From NCBI GenBank assembly GCA_023248615.1, contig JAHFEI010000071.1, positions 1 to 8,479 of the forward strand: a stretch of DNA of 8,479 bases, given 5' to 3'. The notes under the pieces were generated by a model that saw nothing but the letters and a program-made list of their open reading frames with translations, did not search any database and was not told where the DNA came from. The position numbers were made by a program, and so were the translations under genes. This stretch comes from Nitrospinales bacterium. Lineage in GTDB: Bacteria; Nitrospinota_A; UBA7883; JACRGQ01. The number at the start of each line of letters is the position of its first letter. Within the stretch, counting starts at the first letter, position 1. This document shows positions 1 to 4,917 of this stretch, one piece after another.

Positions 1-868
1 TTGCCGCAGTATTCTCCACGTTCGTTATGAAGTTGGTGCCGTATCCTATGCCGACTATGGCATTTGATATGTAACCGCCATCATGCCCATTTACCCCGCA
101 CCCTTCGCCGGAACCGCAACCGCTGTTATTGAAAAACTCTATGCCCCAGCGCGCTTTTGTTTCCACCCGTTGCATGATGCCAGCGATATTCCCGGCCACA
201 AATTCATCCGGCTCAAGGGCAACGTCTTTCTGCACCCTTATGGTATACCGTTGCTTAAGGGTGCCCCAGGTGCTGTCCGGGTTGTCGGCGGTATTGTATT
301 CATACACGTCCAGATAACCGCCGGTAAGTTCGTAAGTAATCTTCTTCCCCGCCGCATTGGAGTACGGGGTCGTGCTGGCAGGCACTGCGGCGGTGGGGCC
401 GTATTTCCATACCCACCAACCGTTGCCGCTGTCGCCTATCAACCTGCAGTTGCCACCGCCAGTGCGGGATGTGGCCAACCCGCCGACAAGCACCTTCCTG
501 CCGACATCAATACGCCTCATGGTGGCCCAGTTTAAAAAGTTGCCGCTCCACACCCCGGCCGCATCTATGTAAAAATAACCGGCTCCGTAGGTGTACTTAA
601 GGGCGGGCGTAAAGTAGCCGTAGTAGGTTTTTGTGGAATCGTAAGGTGTGGCGCCAAAAGCGGCGCCAACCGCGCCGTCCGGGTACGCCTGGTCGTTCAT
701 GCTTCCGGAATTGTCCATTATAATAAGCACGTTTGGTGTTACGGTACTGCTCATGAAAATCGGCATGTCCGTATAGTCCGCCATTGTTTCCACCGCGCTG
801 GCCGGTTGGCCGCCCATAAGCAAAAGCGCCCCAAAAAGAAAAGAAAAGACGGCTTTTTTCATAAACAT
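1..868 (-). CDS. pilY1: PilY1-like type IV pilus tip/adhesin protein, N-terminal part (cut by window edge)
   Basis: 289 codons are readable before the left edge; the C-terminal part, including any beta-propeller, is missing. PilY1 proteins sit at the type IV pilus tip and cell surface and act in pilus assembly, adhesion and surface sensing. Residues 1-25 form a signal peptide (KK, hydrophobic core, cleavage after ASA). Residues 52-57 read DNSGSM, the DxSxS metal-site (MIDAS) motif of a von Willebrand A domain. Residues 111-130 (FLNWATMRRIDVGRKVLVGG) are a block typical of PilY1 proteins. A later Cys/Gly-rich stretch (about 251-265) leads into GYISNAIVGIGYG. The start is the first ATG at 868 because AGGTGG lies 6 bases upstream; a second ATG two codons later is possible. 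It overlaps the end of the PilX-like gene by 10 bases, implying translational coupling as the fourth gene of the minor pilin operon. Recognition rests on motifs read by eye but is strong. Confidence 0.93.
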   Translation of the reverse strand, partial: MFMKKAVFSFLFGALLLMGGQPASAVETMADYTDMPIFMSSTVTPNVLIIMDNSGSMNDQAYPDGAVGAAFGATPYDSTKTYYGYFTPALKYTYGAGYFYIDAAGVWSGNFLNWATMRRIDVGRKVLVGGLATSRTGGGNCRLIGDSGNGWWVWKYGPTAAVPASTTPYSNAAGKKITYELTGGYLDVYEYNTADNPDSTWGTLKQRYTIRVQKDVALEPDEFVAGNIAGIMQRVETKARWGIEFFNNSGCGSGEGCGVNGHDGGYISNAIVGIGYGTNFITNVENTAA

Positions 869-1449
869 CTTCCACCACCTTCTACACATTTAAAGTTGAT
901 ACGCACAGTCGACGAACTGTTGGCAATAACATTCCTGTTGTAGGCGTCTATCTTGTAGTAAATGCCAACGCCGCCCGCAGTCCCGCTACCGATACCTTCG
1001 TACCGCGCCGCAGATTCCGTAGAGGAGCCGGGCATGACCTTGCTCTTGAGGTAATCCACGTCTATGCTCACCACGTCCCCCATTACCCTGACGGTAGCAT
1101 TTGGGTTCGCGGTAACGGAATCGGAACCGTTTGCCGTAACGCCGGATATCTCGTCCTCCAGGTTGGCCGTGCTGGCTATCGTCAGGTTCGCGTTGCCGGT
1201 GTCTATTGATGACAACTTCATCCCGTTTGCCATAGCTCGCTTCACTATGCCGGTGGCAAAATCCGAGCCGCCGTCCGAAAGGTACACGGTCTGCTGGTAC
1301 ACCTTGTAGTCGGCGCTTATGTGGAGGCCCTGAGACGCGGTCATGACGGCGGCAAGCGAAAAAACGGCTAGGACGGTAACTGTCATAAGCGCGACGATAA
1401 GCACCGCCCCCGCTTCGCCCCTTAATACCATGCTCGCCCTTTTCAACAT
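859..1449 (-). CDS. pilX: PilX-like minor pilus assembly protein
   Basis: 196 residues. After a short basic start (MLKRASMVLRGEAG) comes one long hydrophobic helix, about residues 15-38 (AVLIVALMTVTVLAVFSLAA), the pattern of PilX N-terminal regions. The rest is a Ser/Thr/Asn/Gly-rich periplasmic domain with beta-strand-like stretches, ending in a CVEGGGRCL tail whose two Cys could form a disulfide. There is no Glu at +5 of a cleavage site, as is common in PilX-type members. PilX works with PilV, PilW and PilY1 in the complex that starts pilus assembly. The start at 1449 is chosen over an upstream in-frame start near 1620 because it has GAGG 5 bases upstream and puts the membrane helix at the N-terminus; the longer version would overlap pilW by about 160 bases. 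The stop of pilW lies 7 bases upstream and supplies part of this ribosome binding site. The name rests on position and the helix, not the divergent C-terminal domain. Confidence 0.85.
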   Translation of the reverse strand: MLKRASMVLRGEAGAVLIVALMTVTVLAVFSLAAVMTASQGLHISADYKVYQQTVYLSDGGSDFATGIVKRAMANGMKLSSIDTGNANLTIASTANLEDEISGVTANGSDSVTANPNATVRVMGDVVSIDVDYLKSKVMPGSSTESAARYEGIGSGTAGGVGIYYKIDAYNRNVIANSSSTVRINFKCVEGGGRCL

Positions 1450-1456
1450 GCCATCC

Positions 1457-2221
1457 TCAGTAATATTTGTTCCGCAGGAGTATTGTGGACTGCACCGTCT
1501 CCGCGATGTATTGGCCGGTAAGCTTGTGCGGTTTGTCCGATTGCACCGTGACGGTGATGATAATCCCCTCCACCAAGTCAAAGGATCGGGTAGCCACCGT
1601 GTTGTCCGGAAAGCCGACACCCGCCGTAGTTGTAATAACGGCAGAATTTACGCTCCCGGTCGGATAGCCTATGCCATGCGTCTCGCTATGGGTCGCATTG
1701 CCGGAGGAATCCGTGTAAATGTAATCCACATAAAAAGCGGTGACGTTCGTCCACTTATTGCTCCAGCTTGAAATAGCGCCCGTCGTAGGGTCAATATTCG
1801 CCACTTGCAGTGTGTTAGGGTTTGCCGCAGTGTTAACCCACTTGACTCCCACCATTTCGTAAGCGTTTTTATCCAGCGTGCCGTTCTCGTTCCAGTCGCG
1901 CGTAAAATATATTGAGGTGTCGTTTGTTATCGGGGCGCTGGCAAAGCTGTCGCCCACGCCCCCGTTGCACTGTTTCAGCCAGAAAACGGCGCCGTCCTTT
2001 TCGGTAGGATTTAGCCCCAACATCCTTATACTGCGCGTTAGCTCGTCTGCCAGCAGGCGCGCATTTGAAATGGTGCGGCTGGAAGTCTTTTCCCCGGCAA
2101 ACAGGTAATTGTTTGCGTTAAATGTTTTCATTATCACCATGCCGACTACCGAGGAGATGACTATGGCTACCAACATTTCCGGCAACGAAAATCCGTTTTG
2201 GTTTCTCATCCTTCGCAACAT
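1457..2221 (-). CDS. pilW: PilW-like minor pilin
   Basis: About 254 residues, usual for PilW. A short basic leader ends in NG, followed by FSLPEMLVAIVISSVVGMVI: a type III (prepilin) signal with Gly at -1, Phe at +1 and Glu at +5, to be cut and methylated by PilD. The following hydrophobic helix would anchor it in the inner membrane before pilus assembly. The globular domain contains DWNENGTLD (1871-1897), spaced like a calcium-binding EF-hand loop. A strand-rich C-terminus follows (ITVTVQS, LRNKYY end). Start choice: an ATG at 2227 overlaps the pilV stop (ATGA), but AAGGGG at 2229-2234 is only 1 base from it and 7 bases from the in-frame ATG at 2221. I therefore favour 2221, which removes two leader residues and does not affect the mature protein. 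It is third from the promoter-distal end of the four-gene operon and is probably translated by coupling. Confidence 0.92.
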   Translation of the reverse strand: MLRRMRNQNGFSLPEMLVAIVISSVVGMVIMKTFNANNYLFAGEKTSSRTISNARLLADELTRSIRMLGLNPTEKDGAVFWLKQCNGGVGDSFASAPITNDTSIYFTRDWNENGTLDKNAYEMVGVKWVNTAANPNTLQVANIDPTTGAISSWSNKWTNVTAFYVDYIYTDSSGNATHSETHGIGYPTGSVNSAVITTTAGVGFPDNTVATRSFDLVEGIIITVTVQSDKPHKLTGQYIAETVQSTILLRNKYY

Positions 2222-2223
2222 TG

Positions 2224-2763
2224 TCATACCCCTTGTATGGCGGTAGATACCACCACATAGAAGTCCGTAACGCCCTCTTTCCAGCCCACAACTACCGTTA
2301 CCGTCTTCATGCCTGTCCCCGGCACGTTATCGCGCACCACCCACGCCCGGCGCAACGCCGTGCCGGGAGTAAGCGATGGCGAATCGAGGGTCGTAGAGCT
2401 TTCCACCAGGCCGTTCATCGCGTATGCGTGGTCAGGGCTGGCAAACATCGTTGCGGGGTCGGTAACGGCATCATTACCTGAGTTTGCATTCGAAAGGTCG
2501 GTCGAAGCGACATCGTCCGCAGTGCCAAGCACCCCGTCCGGCCCCATATCGAACCCTTCGTACCGCAACAACTCTATCTGGCTTTGCGCCAGGATGCAGG
2601 CTTCTACATAATGGCGGCTGTTTTTATTGCCGCCGACGATGGTAAGTGAAACCGACGCAAGAGCCACCAAGGCAACGGAAAAGATAATAACGGCTACAAG
2701 CGTTTCCACCAAAGTGAAACCGCCGTTTTGGCAAACCGTAAATCCAAGATTCAACCGTTTCAA
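2224..2763 (-). CDS. pilV: PilV-like minor pilin, TTG start
   Basis: 179 residues. A 15-residue leader ends in GG, then FTLVETLVAVIIFSVALVALAS: Gly -1, Phe +1 and Glu +5, the prepilin peptidase site plus hydrophobic helix shared by minor pilins. Around residues 72-85 it reads DMGPDGVLGTADDV, an acidic Gly-rich loop of a kind often seen in minor pilins and calcium-binding loops. The C-terminal strands (TVTVVVGWKEG, FYVVVST) suit the pilin beta sheet. The start codon is TTG at 2763, supported by GAGG 7 bases upstream and by giving a normal-length leader; no in-frame ATG gives a complete signal. A TTG start may keep expression low, fitting a minor component. It is the first gene of the operon, downstream of a sigma-54-like site. 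The assignment to PilV rather than another minor pilin (FimT, PilE type) rests on gene order V-W-X-Y1 and sequence style. Confidence 0.9.
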   Translation of the reverse strand: MKRLNLGFTVCQNGGFTLVETLVAVIIFSVALVALASVSLTIVGGNKNSRHYVEACILAQSQIELLRYEGFDMGPDGVLGTADDVASTDLSNANSGNDAVTDPATMFASPDHAYAMNGLVESSTTLDSPSLTPGTALRRAWVVRDNVPGTGMKTVTVVVGWKEGVTDFYVVVSTAIQGV

Positions 2764-2846
2764 AAAACTACCTCGTTTTTACAAACACCTTTTGCCCGAC
2801 CGCTCCATTATCTATCAGCAAGCGGTAAAAATCCAATCTATACAGG

Positions 2847-2862
2847 AGCATAGTTCGTGCCA
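2847..2862 (-). promoter_or_regulatory. Candidate sigma-54 (RpoN) promoter for the minor pilin operon
   Basis: On the minus strand the sequence reads TGGCACGAACTATGCT. It matches the -24 element TGGCACG exactly, and the -12 element as TGC, with GG and GC separated by exactly 10 bases as RpoN promoters require. Transcription would start near 2836, leaving a leader of roughly 70 bases before pilV. Sigma-54 control of pilin genes through the PilS/PilR pair is known in several proteobacteria. No activator site was identified by eye; the -12 half has A where T is usual. Confidence 0.6.
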
Positions 2863-2988
2863 CGAGAGAGTGGTGCAAAACCGCTATATTCCAGTTACAT
2901 GCAAAGCAAAATTTTACGGCAACTTCCAACATGTGCACTTTTGTAGAATCGCAACAGATTTTTTGCGTCCAAACAACTGGGTTAAACG

Positions 2989-3023
2989 AAAAAAGGCCTG
3001 CCTCCCAGAGTGGGAGGCAGGCC
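2989..3023 (-). terminator. Intrinsic terminator of the charged secreted protein gene
   Basis: A perfect 13-base inverted repeat (GGCCTGCCTCCCA with its complement at 2995-3007 and 3011-3023) is separated by a 3-base loop. On the minus strand it is followed directly by six T (2994-2989). It starts 24 bases after the stop codon of the upstream-lying minus gene, so it separates that gene from the pilin operon. On the plus strand there is no T run after it, so it is one-directional. Confidence 0.93.
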
Positions 3024-3047
3024 ATCGGGCTTTACAGGCTGTGCTGG

Positions 3048-3662
3048 TTATTTTTTGCGCGCACTCTTTTTTACCTTGCCGCTTTCGCTACGCTTGTCCG
3101 TGTCTTCCGACTTGTTGTCCTTATCGTCGGACTTGGCGGAGGATTCGGATTTTTTGGCCTCATGTTTTTCGGCGTCGTCCGTCAACTCGACCTTGTCGCC
3201 TTTTCCCTTGGTTGTTTCAACGTTCTTCACTTTTTTGCCTTTTTCCTTGCGTTCGTCATCGTAGCTCTTGCTCTTTTCGGCCTTGCAAAGGTCGTCCAGG
3301 TCTTCAATGTCCTTATCCTGCTTGTCGCGCTTCACATCGTGGTCTACCTTGTCCTGTTCGGTCTTGCCGGATCTATTGGCGTAGTTATCATCCTCGTCTT
3401 CTTTTTCTTTCTGTTTTGCCGCCTTGGCCGCACAGTTGCTGGTTTCCGCTACCTCTTGGCACTCTCCCATTGAGTCGCCATGGGCCATGTGCGCCGCTAC
3501 GGCGGATTCATCGACCGAGAGGGTAATCGAGTGGGACTCGTTGCCCGTTACATGGCAAATCGTGGCCTTGTGGCTATCGTTATCCGCGTAGGCCTTTGAC
3601 GGCGCGGTCACCAAAGCCAGCGCAACCAGAACCATTGTCGCTAACATCGAAATTTGTTTCAT
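3048..3662 (-). CDS. Secreted protein: small Cys/His motif domain plus long charged disordered tail
   Basis: 204 residues from ATG 3662, where AGGG lies 3 bases upstream; a longer reading from 3722 would bury the signal peptide behind 20 extra residues. Residues 1-26 are a signal peptide (PSKAYA cut). Residues 31-68 hold a compact motif: HKATICH, then H44, AVAAHMAHGD and a closing C68. This matches a short ICH...H...AVxAHxxHGDxxGxC pattern that I know recurs in otherwise unrelated secreted bacterial proteins; no function is known to me. C36, H37, H44, H58, H61 and C68 could bind a metal or form a disulfide, which is inference. From about residue 80 the chain is almost only K, D, E, S, N and T, with one further Cys (C126) and a basic end (KVKKSARKK). 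It is probably disordered and extracytoplasmic. It is a single-gene unit with its own strong terminator. Codons look ordinary, so the tail is real coding sequence. Confidence 0.85.
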   Translation of the reverse strand: MKQISMLATMVLVALALVTAPSKAYADNDSHKATICHVTGNESHSITLSVDESAVAAHMAHGDSMGECQEVAETSNCAAKAAKQKEKEDEDDNYANRSGKTEQDKVDHDVKRDKQDKDIEDLDDLCKAEKSKSYDDERKEKGKKVKNVETTKGKGDKVELTDDAEKHEAKKSESSAKSDDKDNKSEDTDKRSESGKVKKSARKK

Positions 3663-3831
3663 AATCCCTGCCTTTAAAAAAATTTTAGTTACAACCGCTA
3701 ACCGTACGCACCGCCACATCACTCATGCGGCATTCCACATCTGGCGCAAACGGCAATTTACCTGACAATTTTATACAACCCCAAAAACCATCGTTACCTC
3801 CATCCACTCACCATCACCTCCACGACATTAT

Positions 3832-3978
3832 CTACCAGTTAAAATCTTTTTCCAAGTCATGCTCTTTTGTAGGTGCATAGATGGTGCCAGAGGCGGCACT
3901 GCCATAGCCCTTTAAATACAACGCCTTGTCGATATGGTCGAGATACCTGAAGCAGAAGATGTCTATTTTTATGCAACA
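3832..3978 (-). pseudogene. Possible remnant of a gene's 3' end
   Basis: A 48-codon open stretch on the minus strand ends in TAG at 3834-3832 and is closed upstream by an in-frame TAG at 3981-3979. No start codon or ribosome binding site belongs to it. Its translation contains YLDHIDKALYLKGYGSAASG, then TIYAP and a C-terminus EKDFNW, which reads like natural protein rather than noise. The GYGSAASGTIYAP part recalls strand-repeat regions of some pilus-assembly (PilX-type) proteins. It may be what is left of a deleted gene, or chance. No homologue was checked. Confidence 0.25.
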
Positions 3979-4011
3979 CTAACTCATTTTTCGCACAGTG
4001 TCTCACGGCAT

Positions 4012-4025
4012 GGGAGCTGGCTCCC
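4012..4025 (-). terminator. Short GC hairpin after the outer-membrane protein gene
   Basis: GGGAG and CTCCC form a 5-base stem with a 4-base loop, 25-38 bases after the stop codon at 4050. No T run follows on the minus strand, so as an intrinsic terminator it is weak. It could instead be an RNA-end-stabilising stem or chance. Confidence 0.25.
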
Positions 4026-4049
4026 GCAAGGGGTTGGATAGGGCCTTGG

Positions 4050-4784
4050 CTAAAACCGCCAGATAACGCCAAGGGTGGATGCCTGGTTTATGCCACCCAT
4101 CCCGTAGGTGCGGAAACTGTCGTTCCTCGGAAGGAAGTGGGATGTTGTGGCAAGGGTAAGTTCCGCATCTGGAGCCACGTTCCAGTGGATGGTAAGAGCC
4201 ACAGAGTCGGCATTGGATGAATCCAGCCCCGTTATGAACTGGTGTCCGTATGTAATATCTGTTGCGAGCATATTTCCCATCGAAATTATCACGCCCGCCG
4301 AAAGGTCCAGCACGTTGGCGAATGTCCTTTTTGTGTATTCGGTGCGGTAGTTGCCCAGGCCGTAAGTGACGGCAACCTCCATAGAGCCGCTCCATTTACC
4401 TTCCACCCCCGCTTCCCAGCTATAAAACGCCTCATCGCCGGACGCATCGGAGGAACCGGCAAGCCTGCACTTTGCCGCCAACTGGTTTTTGTTTTTCACG
4501 TCGTTGTAGAACCGGTAGCGCACCCCCAGGGGGATGATTTCCAGGTCGTCCGTAATCCCGTGGCGCAAATAAAGGGCGGGATACAGGTACCAGCCGGAGC
4601 CGTTTTGCTTTTCGATAAAATCCATCCCAAGCCCCATCTCGCTTTTACCCTTTGGCAACGTAATGGGGCTTGCAAGCTGTATGGCGGTCGGTATCGGCTC
4701 TGCCGCGCGGGCGGAGCCTGCAAAGGCAACAAGCGCTACCAGAAGAATTGTTATAGCGCACACGGTACGTCGCAAGGAAACCAT
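4050..4784 (-). CDS. Small outer-membrane beta-barrel protein
   Basis: 244 residues. Residues 1-27 or so are a signal peptide (RR, core AITILLVALVAFAG, cut near ARA/AEP). The mature part of about 215 residues alternates polar and hydrophobic residues in strand-sized blocks (WYLYPALYLRHGI, LEIIPLGVRYRFY, MEVAVTYGLGNY, VALTIHWNV). It ends STLGVIWRF, with the C-terminal Phe that is the recognition signal for outer-membrane insertion. The length would fit a barrel of about 8-10 strands. I cannot name a family; it is far too short for a TolC-type channel. It has one internal Cys besides the signal-peptide one. The gene is divergent from macAB, sharing a 133-base control region, so co-regulation is possible. 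The ATG at 4784 has no Shine-Dalgarno sequence; a perfect TATAAT 7 bases before it suggests leaderless translation. An in-frame stop 8 codons upstream rules out a longer start. Confidence 0.85.
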   Translation of the reverse strand: MVSLRRTVCAITILLVALVAFAGSARAAEPIPTAIQLASPITLPKGKSEMGLGMDFIEKQNGSGWYLYPALYLRHGITDDLEIIPLGVRYRFYNDVKNKNQLAAKCRLAGSSDASGDEAFYSWEAGVEGKWSGSMEVAVTYGLGNYRTEYTKRTFANVLDLSAGVIISMGNMLATDITYGHQFITGLDSSNADSVALTIHWNVAPDAELTLATTSHFLPRNDSFRTYGMGGINQASTLGVIWRF

Positions 4785-4791
4785 CTGGCAG

Positions 4792-4797
4792 ATTATA
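4792..4797 (-). promoter_or_regulatory. -10 box of the outer-membrane protein gene (leaderless transcript likely)
   Basis: The minus strand reads TATAAT, a perfect -10 element, ending 7 bases before the ATG at 4784. Transcription would begin at or next to the start codon. No good -35 hexamer is seen at 16-18 bases; the spacer instead contains a palindrome, so an activator may help. Confidence 0.5.
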
Positions 4798-4811
4798 TCG
4801 GATTAACCCGA
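4798..4811. promoter_or_regulatory. Near-perfect palindrome in the divergent control region
   Basis: TCGGATTAACCCGA is a 14-base inverted repeat with one imperfect pair. It directly abuts the -10 box of the outer-membrane protein gene, in the spacer position where a regulator would affect transcription. No cognate regulator is encoded in the window. Confidence 0.35.
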
Positions 4812-4882
4812 ATTATCCATAGGCAAGCCGCAAAAAACCTTTTAGCCCCTTAAAATGAGGCCGGATTTTGGGAATTGGGGGG

Positions 4883-4888
4883 TACAAT
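4883..4888 (+). promoter_or_regulatory. Candidate -10 box for the macAB operon
   Basis: TACAAT differs from consensus at one base and lies 29 bases before the macA ATG. Transcription would start near 4895, inside the palindrome at 4892-4906. No clear -35 hexamer is seen at the proper distance, so this is tentative. Confidence 0.35.
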
Positions 4889-4891
4889 AGG

Positions 4892-4906
4892 CCACATAAT
4901 ATGTGG
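4892..4906. promoter_or_regulatory. Perfect 15-base palindrome before macA, candidate operator
   Basis: CCACATAATATGTGG has two fully complementary 7-base arms around a single central A. It covers the predicted transcription start and the only Shine-Dalgarno-like bases (TGTGGA), 11 bases before the macA ATG. It could be a repressor site or, in RNA, a hairpin that limits translation. Confidence 0.45.
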
Positions 4907-4917
4907 AAACATAAACC

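Larger units (their letters stand above)
3663..4049. other. 387-base spacer without an intact gene
   Basis: Between the charged secreted protein gene and the outer-membrane protein gene I see no convincing complete gene, RNA gene or repeat. It holds an AT-rich leader before 3662, a purine-rich minus-strand tract at about 3784-3830, a possible decayed coding stretch (3832-3978) and a short hairpin (4012-4025). A promoter for the 3048-3662 gene should be here, but no -35/-10 pair is convincing; TATAAA on the minus strand near 3772-3777 lacks a good partner. Confidence 0.6.

Noticed and set aside
597..878. Minus-strand 93-codon frame at the start of pilY1
   Set aside because: It is the +1 shadow of pilY1, whose own frame has a signal peptide and a VWA motif.
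2931..3473. Plus-strand open frame encoding an apparent multi-helix membrane protein (about 180 residues)
   Set aside because: It is the complement of the Lys/Asp/Glu-rich secreted protein; codons for charged residues read backwards give Leu, Phe, Val and Ile. It also runs through a terminator and has no ribosome binding site.
2627..3526. 299-codon plus-strand open frame
   Set aside because: Covers the start of pilV, the spacer, the terminator and the charged protein gene in antisense; composition (Arg, Cys, Pro, His-rich) is not protein-like.
3857..4072. Minus-strand 71-codon frame in the spacer
   Set aside because: Begins inside the end of the outer-membrane protein gene and its residues are Cys/His/Arg-rich without pattern; the other frame at 3832-3978 looks more protein-like.
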